Shown here: piece after piece, positions 29,701 to 38,345 of the stretch
How the letters are laid out: each line of letters opens with the position of its first letter
Position numbering within the stretch: the first letter of the stretch is position 1
Source of the DNA: Hydrotalea sp.
GTDB lineage: Bacteria > Bacteroidota > Bacteroidia > Chitinophagales > Chitinophagaceae
NCBI GenBank assembly: GCA_027364735.1
Contig: DAHXOT010000019.1
Span: 62,001-126,000, forward strand
Reading direction: 5' to 3'
DNA length: 64,000 nt
Position numbers and translations under genes: made by a program
The notes under the pieces: generated by a model
Told to the model about the DNA's origin: nothing
The model's input: the letters and a program-made list of their open reading frames with translations, nothing else
The model's database searches: none

Positions 29701-30439
29701 GTTTTTCGCCGGTATTGATACAAAGTAAAATATCATGTGCATTGTAATCGGATCTTTCGGTATAATGGCTATCGTTAGTAGCAATTACCGGTACATTATA
29801 TTTTTTAGCAAATTGCAATAATGTTTGATTAACTTCTTCCTGTTCTTTAATATTATGTCGTTGTAGTTCTATAAAATAATCAGTACCAAATAAATTCAAC
29901 CACCACTTAAATTCTTCCTCAGCTTGTAATGCTCCGTGTTGTAAAATAGTTTGAGGTACATAAGCACCAATGCAACAAGTTGTGGCAATTAAGCCTTCAT
30001 GGTATTTTTCAATTAATTCTTTATCAATGCGAGGATATTTGCTGTACATGCCTTCTATAAAACCTAAGGAAGTAAGTTTTATTAGGTTTTGATATCCTAT
30101 TTTATTTTTTGCCAATAATACTTGATGAAACCTTTCATCTTTTATTTCTTTAGTAAAAGATTTTGCGTGCCGATCTTTTACTACATAAAATTCGCACCCA
30201 ACAATTGGTTTTACTCTTGGTTCAAGAATATCTTTTCCATTAGAATCTTTTCCAACAATTTTAGCGTCTTTCCATGCCTGATTAACAAATTCAAATGCAC
30301 CAAACATATTTCCATGATCGGTTATAGCCAATGCCGGCATATTATTTTTAGCTGCTTTTTTGTATAAACTTTCAATAGATGCTGCTCCATCTAATAAGGA
30401 ATATTGTGTGTGAACGTGCAAATGCGAAAATTGTGGCAT
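26753..30439 (-). CDS. dnaE: DNA polymerase III subunit alpha
   Basis: The replicative polymerase subunit. The PHP domain opens with HLHVHTQYSLLDG (residues 6-18). The C-family polymerase active-site aspartates are Asp436 and Asp438 in MPDIDTDFDD. GPGRGSAAGSVVAY lies about 40 residues before that. The fingers region contains YQEQVMLLSQKLADFS. A helix-hairpin-helix segment (FGLGGLKGVGENAI) precedes the C-terminal OB fold (FRVAGLVIDVQHRVTKTGKN). Length 1228 aa agrees with Bacteroidota DnaE1. It is divergent from the NlpC/P60 lipoprotein. Confidence 0.97.
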   Translation of the reverse strand: MPQFSHLHVHTQYSLLDGAASIESLYKKAAKNNMPALAITDHGNMFGAFEFVNQAWKDAKIVGKDSNGKDILEPRVKPIVGCEFYVVKDRHAKSFTKEIKDERFHQVLLAKNKIGYQNLIKLTSLGFIEGMYSKYPRIDKELIEKYHEGLIATTCCIGAYVPQTILQHGALQAEEEFKWWLNLFGTDYFIELQRHNIKEQEEVNQTLLQFAKKYNVPVIATNDSHYTERSDYNAHDILLCINTGEKQATPGFDDFVNDELHIKNRRFKFPNDQFYFKTSEEMNQLFNDVPEAIDNTNLIVDKVEILNLKKDILLPAFPIPKEFKLHEDANLNQFEYLKDLTFKGAMQRYGNIDAATLERIEFELFTIKTMGFAGYFLIVSDFIKAGRDLGVFVGPGRGSAAGSVVAYCIGITNIDPIKYNLLFERFLNPDRKSMPDIDTDFDDEGRQKVIDYVVDKYGKNQVAQIITYGTMAAKMSIKDVARVLDLPLAESNALAKLVPDKPGTDLGRVLTAPITSKEAKDGEKSLDEKEAFSPDDIENIKRLREIYQGNDIRAQVLKEAERLEGSVRNTGIHAAGIIIAPKDLTELIPVATAKDSDLWVTQIEGSTIEDAGVIKMDFLGLKTLSILKTALELIELNHHTKINLDTIALNDEKTFHLYQRGETNGTFQFESIGMQKYLRELKPDKFDDLIAMNALYRPGPIAYIPKFIARKHGKEKVVYDLPEMEEYLSDTYGITVYQEQVMLLSQKLADFSKGDADVLRKAMGKKQKSVLDKMKSQFISGASAKGHPAEILNKIWTDWEAFAQYAFNKSHSTCYALVAYQTAYLKAHYPSEYMAAVLNHAGAIEKITFFMEECKRMGITVLGPDINESLQGFAVNKKGEIRFGLGGLKGVGENAIEDIITERNKNGQYTDIFNFIKRINQRTVNKKSLESLAYGGAFDCFPLLHRAQYFYLPDGDKTTGIEKIINYGQAQNQIKTGNSNTLFGDLPEAIQVPIPKIPNCQPWTLTEKLEHEKDVTGMFMSGHPLDHFKFELKYYGIMPLSDFNEFKESSTLAAANAGKPFRVAGLVIDVQHRVTKTGKNFGSFVIEDFSGKTDFVLWSEEYIRFQNYLEKGQNIVINGFFRNRFNQPNVFEFKVSNISLLETLKQTLTKSIELNLNPISITKEFLLFIEKNVKKYQGKTLLKFTIVEPVENLKISLYNYEKGFEMNEEMAEFLLNNPEVEVTIGLAN

Positions 30440-30599
30440 AATTAGGGAATGCTTAATACATTAATTAGGGTCAAATATCGCTTAATAGCCGGTGAGTGGT
30501 GTACTCAATTTTCCACAATTAACTTCTGATGATAGTTATGTTAAAAACTTATACAGAGTTTTGGAATGTAAGCCATTACCTGATTACTTTGCAACTTTT

Positions 30600-31310
30600 A
30601 TGATGTATATGAGGCAGTTTTTTGTAGTAATTATATTGGTTGCTTCTTTAGCAAGTTGCTCTTCATTTCGAAGGCTTACTTCTTCTAATACCAATGTTTC
30701 TGCAAAACGGGTAACCCATAAACATCAAAATAAAAAGGTAGAATTTTTAAATGGAATAGAATTAATGCCCGGTACAGTAGTAATATCTAAGCATAAAACT
30801 GCTACCAATCAATACCAAAGTAATACAACTGATGGAACTACCTACAGCTCATTAAGTGGCAATATTGAAAAACTAAATTGGTTACAATTAAAATACGGAC
30901 TAATTCTAAATACTACTGTAGAAACTGTATCGAATATTTTATTATTACAGAAACTGGAGGAGTGGTGGGGTACAAGATATTGTTTAGGCGGCAGTACCAA
31001 AAATTGTATTGATTGTTCTGCATTTAGCCAGTTATTAATGCACGATGTGTATAATATTAGTTTACCGCGTACTGCACAAGAACAGTATAATAGTTGCGAT
31101 AAAATTGATGAATCAAATTTAAAAGAAGGCGATTTGGTTTTTTTTCATACCGGTGGTAGAAGAGGTCATTCCATTTCGCATGTTGGTGTATATATTACCA
31201 ATAACAAATTTGCAAATGCCTCAACAAGCGGAGGTGTAACTATTAGTGATTTGGAAGATCCTTATTGGAAATCTCGATATAGAGGTGCAGGTAGAATTGC
31301 CCAAAAATAA
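30600..31310 (+). CDS. NlpC/P60 family lipoprotein (cell wall peptidase)
   Basis: A cysteine peptidase of the type that cuts D-gamma-glutamyl-diaminopimelate links in peptidoglycan. From the Met at 30600 a lipoprotein signal ends in SLASC (Cys20). The catalytic Cys139 lies in NCIDCSAFSQ and the histidine in GHSISHVGVYI (His194), with the third polar residue about a dozen residues later. The longer frame opening at a GTG (30492) is unlikely because it buries the signal peptide. A near-match to the -7 element (TTACTTTG) lies at about 30584-30591. 236 aa. Confidence 0.87.
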   Translation: MMYMRQFFVVIILVASLASCSSFRRLTSSNTNVSAKRVTHKHQNKKVEFLNGIELMPGTVVISKHKTATNQYQSNTTDGTTYSSLSGNIEKLNWLQLKYGLILNTTVETVSNILLLQKLEEWWGTRYCLGGSTKNCIDCSAFSQLLMHDVYNISLPRTAQEQYNSCDKIDESNLKEGDLVFFHTGGRRGHSISHVGVYITNNKFANASTSGGVTISDLEDPYWKSRYRGAGRIAQK

Positions 31311-31314
31311 TTTT

Positions 31315-32808
31315 CTATTTATTTATCCATTTTAATTTTGCATTGTTAAAAAGTTGGGTTGCATCCGGACTAATTTTAAAGGCAATTGTTCCGCCAATAA
31401 GTATCAAAGAAAAAATACAACTTCTAAGTATTATTCCAATCCATCCTTGTATTCCATTCCATAAAAAGTAGCTTAACGCATAAGCAGCGATGCATAACAA
31501 AATAGCATACAATGTTTTTGCATTAAAAGGTTGCATGTTAAACTTTCGTCTAATAAATTCAAACCGTATAAAATTATATACTGATAAGCTTATTAATTCG
31601 GCAGTTGCAGAACCAATAATGCCATAATGTTTAATTAAAATCCAAGTAAGTGGCAACCTAAAACTTAACAATATTACACCACTTAAAAAATCAAATTTCC
31701 AAAAGGTAGATGTTCCAATTACAAAACCATTTACACCCGTTCCTGCATCAATAATTCTGGCAAAGCCTACAATTAAAATTACGCTTAATCCTGCTGCATA
31801 TTCTTTTTGCAAATTCAATACTTCCATGCCATGTTTTGCATTAAGCCAAACGTTTCCAAAAATAAACAACCCCAATAATAATAGGTTGATGCATGATCTT
31901 GTATAAATGCGATTAATTTCTTTATAGTTTTTATCTTTCCAAGCTTGCGATAAATATCCTACAGAAATAGATTGAATGCTTCTTTGTGGTACTTGAATTA
32001 AGTTGGCGGCATATTGCGATAATGTAAAAACACCAACTGCTGCTAAGTTTTGAAATCCTGCTATTAAAAAGCCATCAATAGTTTGTGAGATAGAATTAAT
32101 AATATTTCCTCCGGATAGAAAGAACTGCATTCGAATCATTTTTTTTCTGAATTTTTTAGTAACGCGACTTACTTTAAAACATACATGCAGTTGATTGTTT
32201 TTTTTCAGAAATATGATTAATATAATAAAAATGCTAAAAAATAAGCTGGAAAATAAAGTAATGAATGTATTAAAGTTGATGATTTTGAAGTAGTACAATA
32301 AAATAAATAGAGAAGTAATAATTCTTAAAACGGTTTCTTTTAAAAAATTGGCAACTATTGCTTTTTTTATTGCCCATGCAAATGCCTCAAATAGCGAGAA
32401 TAATAGCATGCCCAATGCAAATGGAAACATTAAGTGATAATAATCTACTATCAGCTTCGATTTGGCAGAATATTTTCTAATGAATAATGGTTCAAAATAC
32501 CATCCGGCAAGCAAAGCCAAAGAGAAACCTATTAAGGCTACAACAACTGCCCATGTCATTAAATCAATTTCATGTTCTGCTAAATTATCTTTGTAGTAAG
32601 GATAAAACTTATAAATAACCGGAATAACGCCAAAGCTGGAAAATATGTAAATGATTTGTCCAAAATCAAAAAATATTCTTGTTAAGCCAAATTGATCGGG
32701 CGAAAATGAGCCATTTTTTGTATAAAAATACATATTTAACGCACCTATTAAAAATCCTATATATACTAATAGGCTCGATATGATAGTTTGTTTTCTTATA
32801 CTGCTCAT
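31315..32808 (-). CDS. polysaccharide biosynthesis / flippase membrane protein
   Basis: An integral membrane protein of 497 aa with about 12 to 14 hydrophobic helices. It has the layout of Wzx-like flippases of the MOP superfamily, which move lipid-linked sugar chains across the inner membrane. Recognisable parts are KQTIISSLLVYIGFLIGALN at the start and QTIDGFLIAGFQNLAAVGVF around residues 240-260. The 11-nt gap to the M1 peptidase upstream suggests one transcript. No glycan synthesis genes flank it, so the cargo is unknown. Confidence 0.82.
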   Translation of the reverse strand: MSSIRKQTIISSLLVYIGFLIGALNMYFYTKNGSFSPDQFGLTRIFFDFGQIIYIFSSFGVIPVIYKFYPYYKDNLAEHEIDLMTWAVVVALIGFSLALLAGWYFEPLFIRKYSAKSKLIVDYYHLMFPFALGMLLFSLFEAFAWAIKKAIVANFLKETVLRIITSLFILLYYFKIINFNTFITLFSSLFFSIFIILIIFLKKNNQLHVCFKVSRVTKKFRKKMIRMQFFLSGGNIINSISQTIDGFLIAGFQNLAAVGVFTLSQYAANLIQVPQRSIQSISVGYLSQAWKDKNYKEINRIYTRSCINLLLLGLFIFGNVWLNAKHGMEVLNLQKEYAAGLSVILIVGFARIIDAGTGVNGFVIGTSTFWKFDFLSGVILLSFRLPLTWILIKHYGIIGSATAELISLSVYNFIRFEFIRRKFNMQPFNAKTLYAILLCIAAYALSYFLWNGIQGWIGIILRSCIFSLILIGGTIAFKISPDATQLFNNAKLKWINK

Positions 32809-32818
32809 TCCAACAAAA

Positions 32819-34537
32819 TTAATTAGTTTGAGCTATCTGTTTTGTTTTTACATAATATAGTTGTTCAATTAAATTGCCGGTTATTAATTTTAATTGTTCG
32901 GTTGTAAGTGTAGATGTTTTTTGTTTTGTTTCTGGAAAGAGTGTAACCAATGTAGTATCGTTATAAATTCTTAGTGGTAAATTAAAATTTTTATTGCAGT
33001 TTGTCCATTGATAAGTAATTGATTGGTTATTCTTATTAACTGAAAATTCAAGTACCGGAATTTGCGTTGTTCGTAAATATTGATTGAATACGTTGTTATA
33101 ATTAAAGCCTGCTTTTGTACTGATATATTTTTCTATTTGTGCCGATGTAACTGTTTGGTGATAAAAAGTTTTATTTAAGCCTCTTAATATTTTTCTGAAT
33201 AAGGGATCATTATTAATTGAGTGCCGTATAGTGTGTAATAAATTAGCTCCCTTAAAGTACATATCGCCGCTACCTTCTTTATTTACACCGTACATGCCAA
33301 TTATTGGTGCATCGTTCTGAATGTTTTTTCTTAAACCATAATTATATTCATTAGCGGCTTTTTTTCCGTAATAATATTCTACAAATAAAGTTTCGCTATA
33401 ATCGGTAAAGCCTTCGTGTATCCACATGTCGGCAATATCTTTTGTGGTAATATTATTGGCAAACCATTCGTGTCCACTTTCGTGAACAATAATATAATCC
33501 CATTTTAATCCCCAGCCTGTACCACTTAGATCTCTGCCTAAATAACCATTTTTAAATTGATTGCCATAAGCAATAGCACTTTGATGTTCCATGCCTAAAT
33601 GTGGCGATTGCACCAATTTGTAGCTGTCTTCATAAAACGGATATGGCCCAAACCAATATTCAAATGCACGCAACATTGGCTTTACTTGTTTAAATTGTTC
33701 TTTAGCCTCATTTATATTATAATCCAGTACCCAATAACTTAAGTTTAATATTCCTTTCTCGCCGTGTAAGGTATCGGCAAAGTTTACATATTTGCCAATA
33801 GAAGGAATAATTAAATAATTATTGATGGGATTTTTTACTTGCCATGTATAAGAAGTTAATGAGCTATTTGCTATTTTAAGTGTGTTAGTTAATCTGCCAT
33901 TGGCAACTGCTACCAATGTATCGGGAACAATGATGGTTAACGATGCACCACTGTCAGGTTCATCTCCCTGATAATCTTTGCAGGGATACCAAACACTTGC
34001 CCCCAACCCTTGGCAAGCAACGCTCATCCAAGGGTTACCATTTTTATCTTTCTTCCAAATCCATCCACCATCCCATGGCGGAAATTTTGCTTCACGAGGT
34101 TTGCCGTGATAATAAATGGTAATTTTTTCATCTGGTATTATTACTGAAACGGGTTCTTTCCCTTTTGTTATTTTTTTCTTTAAATTTTTTAGTTGTATTA
34201 ACCACACGTTACTATCTACTTTCGAGAATGATTGTTTACTTTTTAGAAGAAGAACGGAATCAATTATCAATGGTGATTGTAAATCTATTTGAATTGTTTT
34301 CTTTTCTTTTAAAGGGGAAAATGTAATAGCAACAATTCCTTGAATGGTTTTATTGTCATAATCAGGAGTAACCGTAATGTCATAACGCAATACATCCCAC
34401 CAATCTCTGTTTTCATTTAAACTTCCACGTAAAGTATCGGCATGGGTAAATGTGTTTTTCTTTTCACTTGTTTGTGCAAAAGAGTTTGCGGATAACAAAA
34501 ATATAATTGAAGCAAAAAATATTAATTTCTTATTCAT
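32819..34537 (-). CDS. M1 family metallopeptidase (aminopeptidase-like), exported
   Basis: A zinc aminopeptidase of the gluzincin clan, with an N-terminal signal peptide (about residues 1-22). The zinc site is HESGH at 352-356 with Glu375 in WIHEGFTDYSE, the exact 18-residue spacing of M1. The substrate-recognition GxMEN motif is GMEHQ here, a variant common in the small Bacteroidota forms. The N-terminal beta domain is present. The long C-terminal helical domain of classical M1 enzymes is missing, consistent with 572 aa. Secretion suggests a role in peptide scavenging. It lies next to the flippase gene, probably by co-transcription only. Confidence 0.9.
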   Translation of the reverse strand: MNKKLIFFASIIFLLSANSFAQTSEKKNTFTHADTLRGSLNENRDWWDVLRYDITVTPDYDNKTIQGIVAITFSPLKEKKTIQIDLQSPLIIDSVLLLKSKQSFSKVDSNVWLIQLKNLKKKITKGKEPVSVIIPDEKITIYYHGKPREAKFPPWDGGWIWKKDKNGNPWMSVACQGLGASVWYPCKDYQGDEPDSGASLTIIVPDTLVAVANGRLTNTLKIANSSLTSYTWQVKNPINNYLIIPSIGKYVNFADTLHGEKGILNLSYWVLDYNINEAKEQFKQVKPMLRAFEYWFGPYPFYEDSYKLVQSPHLGMEHQSAIAYGNQFKNGYLGRDLSGTGWGLKWDYIIVHESGHEWFANNITTKDIADMWIHEGFTDYSETLFVEYYYGKKAANEYNYGLRKNIQNDAPIIGMYGVNKEGSGDMYFKGANLLHTIRHSINNDPLFRKILRGLNKTFYHQTVTSAQIEKYISTKAGFNYNNVFNQYLRTTQIPVLEFSVNKNNQSITYQWTNCNKNFNLPLRIYNDTTLVTLFPETKQKTSTLTTEQLKLITGNLIEQLYYVKTKQIAQTN

Positions 34538-34611
34538 GCATTAAAAATAAGCTATTCGGTTTTCGCAATGCCATTCATATATAAAAAGTATCCTAATTTA
34601 TAATTAAATTT

Positions 34612-35271
34612 TTATTGCTTTTTTAGCTTTGCTTTAAATACTTTTTCAAATTTTTCAAGTTTAGGTTGTATCACAAATCGGCAATAGCCCTGATTGGGAT
34701 TATCGTTATAGTAATTTTGATGATAATTTTCGGCAGGATAAAAGTTTTTAAATGGTTCAATGGTTGTAATAATGGGATTGTTCCAAGCACCACTTTTTGC
34801 CAATTCGGCTTTATAATGCTCGGCTTTTTCTTTTTGCAATAAGTTATGATAGTAAATAACACTTTTGTATTGAGGTCCTATATCATTTCCTTGCCTATTG
34901 GCAGTAGTTGGGTCGTGTGTTTTCCAAAATATTTCTAATAATTCATCAAAACTAATTACCGATGGGTCATAAATTATCTCAGCCAATTCAACATGTCCGG
35001 TTGTATGGTCGCAAACCTGCTCGTAAGTTGGGTTTTCAACAAATCCGCCACCATAACCACTGGTAACTTTTAATACGCCTTTTAATCTTTGAAAAAATGC
35101 TTCTGTACACCAAAAGCAGCCTTCTCCAAATGTGGCTGTGTCGGTTTTTATTGCCGAAAAGTTGGTTGTTGTGTTCATAGTAGTTTTCTTTTGCGCACAT
35201 GAAAATAAAGCAGTAGTAAGATAGATATTCAGGAATACTATTTTTTTAAAATTTAATAAATGAATAGGCAT
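34612..35271 (-). CDS. msrA: peptide-methionine (S)-S-oxide reductase MsrA, lipoprotein form
   Basis: MsrA repairs oxidised methionine in proteins. The active-site Cys52 is in GEGCFWCTEAFF, followed by VTSGYGGG and the conserved H-x-E patch (HVELAEIIYD). The C-terminal motif YHQNYYND is present. A lipoprotein signal ending at Cys25 (ALFSCAQ) places it in the envelope, where it would protect periplasmic proteins. Length 219 aa. No MsrB domain is fused. Confidence 0.94.
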   Translation of the reverse strand: MPIHLLNFKKIVFLNIYLTTALFSCAQKKTTMNTTTNFSAIKTDTATFGEGCFWCTEAFFQRLKGVLKVTSGYGGGFVENPTYEQVCDHTTGHVELAEIIYDPSVISFDELLEIFWKTHDPTTANRQGNDIGPQYKSVIYYHNLLQKEKAEHYKAELAKSGAWNNPIITTIEPFKNFYPAENYHQNYYNDNPNQGYCRFVIQPKLEKFEKVFKAKLKKQ

Positions 35272-35435
35272 GGTAATAATATAATTTTAAAAGTAACAAT
35301 TGTAAACCAATTTGGTTGTAAATTCATTGTTGTAAAAAGAATAAACGTTGTTAAAGTTAAATCGAAATAAAGAATGTGAGTAAATGAATTATAGGAAGGA
35401 ATTGTTGTTTAAATATTGTTTTAATATAACTGCAA

Positions 35436-35894
35436 ATGGGTGAAACTAATTTCAAAATTGAAAATTTATTATTAATTGCCCCTTTTTTGTTTCTTTTTTT
35501 GTTATCAACTTTAATGCCTAATCAGCAAATTGAAGTGGTAGTTTTTAATACCGAATTAATACTTTCATCGGTAGAATTATCATTTGTATTAGGATTGCTT
35601 ACCTCTATACCTTTTATTTTCCACTATTTACTGCGAAAGCTAAATAAAGGAAATCAAGCGGTTCTAAATCTGCATGTTATTGTATCTTGTATCATCATTA
35701 TAGCCTTGCCTATTGCTTATTATAACCTTCCGATGATTTCTAAAAATTGGCGTTATGATGAGTTTCCACTTCCTGTATATGAACAATGGAAATCGCTTAT
35801 GGATATTGTAAATTTTCTTTGGGAATTATATATTATTCTTATACTATTATTCATTGGTTATTGTATAGTTGTACTTAATCGCAAAAATTCTTAA
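35436..35894 (+). CDS. hypothetical four-helix membrane protein
   Basis: I do not recognise this 152-aa protein. Four hydrophobic segments are visible, at about residues 10-27, 45-65, 75-95 and 125-145, with few charged residues and a short loop containing NWRYDEFPLPVYEQWKS. The gene is 82 nt ahead of mutS2 on the same strand and might share its transcript. Codon use looks like that of its neighbours. Confidence 0.6.
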   Translation: MGETNFKIENLLLIAPFLFLFLLSTLMPNQQIEVVVFNTELILSSVELSFVLGLLTSIPFIFHYLLRKLNKGNQAVLNLHVIVSCIIIIALPIAYYNLPMISKNWRYDEFPLPVYEQWKSLMDIVNFLWELYIILILLFIGYCIVVLNRKNS

Positions 35895-35976
35895 ATACCT
35901 TAATTTATTTGTTTTCTGTATTCATGCAAACATTTTTCTTGTAGTATCTTTATCAATTAAAACATAGAAATTTTTT

Positions 35977-37905
35977 ATGCGGTTGTATCCGGAGTCTGCT
36001 GCTTTTCAATTAGAATTTGAGAAAGTAAAGTTTTTGCTGAAAGAATTAAGTAAAACAGAATATGCCAAACAAAAGGCAGAAAGTTTACGTATTCATACTA
36101 AGAAAGAATATATTCAACTTGAACTAAATCAGTCAAACGAGTTTAAGTTGCTTTTGTTGCAATCGCAATATTTTCCAAATGATTTTTATCAAAACATTCA
36201 GAAAGAATTACAATTATTATCTATTCAAGGTGCCACTTTATCCGGAGATCAGTTTATTCAAATTCGAAAACTTACGCAATCTATCGGAAATATTTTTAGG
36301 TGGTTCGATAATGAAAAAAGATTGGCTTATCCTTTTTTAACTACCGTAATTGCCAATACCCATTTTGAGAAGTTAATTATTGAAATGATAGACGTTGTAT
36401 TAGATGAAGTGGGTAATGTAAAAGATACAGCCAGCGAACAATTGCAAAAAATAAGATTAAGCTTATTTAGAAAAAGAAATGAATTGCGAAAAGCGTTTGA
36501 AAAGGTACTGCAGAAACTTTCTAAAGCAGGCTACTCTGCCGATATTGAAGAAAGTTTTAGCGGTGGAAGAAGAGTAGTAGCTGTTTTTTCGGAGCATAAA
36601 CGTCAAATAAAAGGTATTTTACATGGAGAAAGTGATACACGTAAAACTGCATTTATTGAGCCGGAAGAAACAATTGAACTGAATAACGAAGTTTTTGAAT
36701 TAGAAAATGATGAAAGAAGAGAAGTACAAAGAATTCTAAAAGGATTAACGGCTAAACTTAGTTTGTACTCCAATTTGTTGAAAAATTATTTAAGCATTGC
36801 CGGCGAATACGATTTTATTGCAGCTAAAGCTAAATTGGCTATTGAAATGAATGCCAATTTACCCGAAGTGTCCGATAAAGCATATATCCATCTCATCGAA
36901 GCCTATCATCCATTATTGTATATATACAATAAAGCAGCAAAAAAAAATACCATTCCGGTATCGCTTTCTTTAACCGATGCTAATAGAATATTACTGATAA
37001 GTGGTCCGAATGCAGGTGGAAAAACGGTTACCATGAAAACAATTGGATTAAACCAATTGATGTTACAAAGTGGGTTATTAATTCCTGTTCATCCTACTTC
37101 TCAAATGGGCGTATTTAAACAACTCTTTATTCATATTGGCGATACACAAAGCATTGAGTACGATTTAAGCACTTACTCGTCTCATTTATTGCACATGAAA
37201 TATTTTATCGAAATGGCTAATGGAAAAACATTATTCTTTATTGATGAATTGGGCAGCGGCAGCGATCCTAATCTTGGAGGTGCATTTGCCGAAGTAATAA
37301 TGGAAGAATTGGCTAAAAAACATTCTTTTGGTGTTGTAACAACCCATTATTTGAACCTAAAAATTATGGCTAATAAAACACCAGGAATATTAAATGGAGC
37401 AATGGCATTTGATGAAAAAAATTTACAGCCTCTTTATAAATTAACCGTTGGAAAACCGGGTAGTTCTTATACATTTTCTATTGCTGAAAGAATTGGATTA
37501 CCTCAACATTTAATTCAACGCGCCAGAAAATTGGTAGATGATGATCATTTTAAACTGGATAAATTATTGAATAATACCGAGAGAAATTTGCAAGAATTAG
37601 ATAAAGAAAAGCGAGTGCTTCAAAAAGTTTTGAAAGAAAATGAACGATTAAAAAAAGAAATGGAAATAGTAATAGAAAGTGAAAAGCACAAGCAGCAAGT
37701 TGAATTATTAAAGCAGCAAAATAAAATTACCGAAGAAAAGCTGGTGTATTTGAAAGATATGGAACGGAAGCTTAGACAGATTATAATTGATTGGAAGAAA
37801 AGTGACAATAAAACTGAAATAATTAAGCATTTACAACAATTATTGTTTAAACAAAAAGATAAGGTAGTAATTAATAAACTGGCCAAAAAGGTTGATTTAG
37901 CGTAA
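35977..37905 (+). CDS. mutS2: MutS2-family DNA/ribosome-associated ATPase, stopped early by an in-frame TAA
   Basis: MutS2 proteins act in suppression of recombination or in ribosome collision rescue. The ABC-type ATPase has the Walker A ISGPNAGGKTVTMKT near residues 344-358, Walker B LFFIDELGSGSDP, and the TTHYLNLK switch histidine. A coiled coil runs at about 520-620. The frame ends at TAA (37903-37905) after 642 codons. However, the same frame continues unbroken for another 59 codons with recognisable MutS2 sequence (see the entry at 37906). So this is a C-terminally shortened product unless the stop is read through or is an assembly error. No Smr domain is seen in either part. Confidence 0.85.
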   Translation: MRLYPESAAFQLEFEKVKFLLKELSKTEYAKQKAESLRIHTKKEYIQLELNQSNEFKLLLLQSQYFPNDFYQNIQKELQLLSIQGATLSGDQFIQIRKLTQSIGNIFRWFDNEKRLAYPFLTTVIANTHFEKLIIEMIDVVLDEVGNVKDTASEQLQKIRLSLFRKRNELRKAFEKVLQKLSKAGYSADIEESFSGGRRVVAVFSEHKRQIKGILHGESDTRKTAFIEPEETIELNNEVFELENDERREVQRILKGLTAKLSLYSNLLKNYLSIAGEYDFIAAKAKLAIEMNANLPEVSDKAYIHLIEAYHPLLYIYNKAAKKNTIPVSLSLTDANRILLISGPNAGGKTVTMKTIGLNQLMLQSGLLIPVHPTSQMGVFKQLFIHIGDTQSIEYDLSTYSSHLLHMKYFIEMANGKTLFFIDELGSGSDPNLGGAFAEVIMEELAKKHSFGVVTTHYLNLKIMANKTPGILNGAMAFDEKNLQPLYKLTVGKPGSSYTFSIAERIGLPQHLIQRARKLVDDDHFKLDKLLNNTERNLQELDKEKRVLQKVLKENERLKKEMEIVIESEKHKQQVELLKQQNKITEEKLVYLKDMERKLRQIIIDWKKSDNKTEIIKHLQQLLFKQKDKVVINKLAKKVDLA

Positions 37906-38085
37906 AAAGAAACAGCTCAAAATATTGTAATAGGTGGGTTGGTTAAGCTAAAAAAAAATTATCAAATAGGCGAAGTAATAGAAATCAGAGGCAAAAGAGC
38001 CATAGTTAAAATTGGGCAATTACCCATTAATGTAAATATAACCGACTTAACAGCTGTAGAAAAAGTTGAACCGAAAAAAGATTAA
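37906..38085 (+). pseudogene. detached C-terminal segment of mutS2
   Basis: In frame with mutS2 and directly after its TAA, 59 codons read to a second stop (38083-38085). The segment contains GLVKLKKNYQIGEVIEIRGK and RAIVKIGQLPINVNITDL. This is the small beta-barrel that normally follows the coiled coil in MutS2 proteins. It has no start codon of its own near the front. A strong terminator lies 105 nt further on. Confidence 0.75.
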
Positions 38086-38189
38086 TTTTTTTATACCGAT
38101 GCAACACTTTTTGATACTTCTTTGTCTTATATCATAAGTTTTGGCAAACTTTTTGAAATTAAAACGTAATTTCATTTACACTAATCAAC

Positions 38190-38223
38190 AAAAAAGGTTC
38201 TGTTTTATAGCAGAACCTTTTTT
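38190..38223 (+). terminator. intrinsic terminator downstream of mutS2
   Basis: The stem GGTTCTG/CAGAACC is extended by an A6/T6 arm (38190-38202 with 38211-38223) and has an 8-nt loop. It ends in a T run and closes the mutS2 unit. It lies after the second mutS2 stop, as expected if the full-length gene was the original unit. Confidence 0.85.
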
Positions 38224-38345
38224 ATTGCTCACTAAAAATTAAAAGTTCTATTTTAACAAGGCAATTGTATAAATTTTATTTAAGTATATCAACTTAAAAT
38301 ATCTTTATACATCATTTTTAATGTAAAAACTGTTAAGTTAATAAT

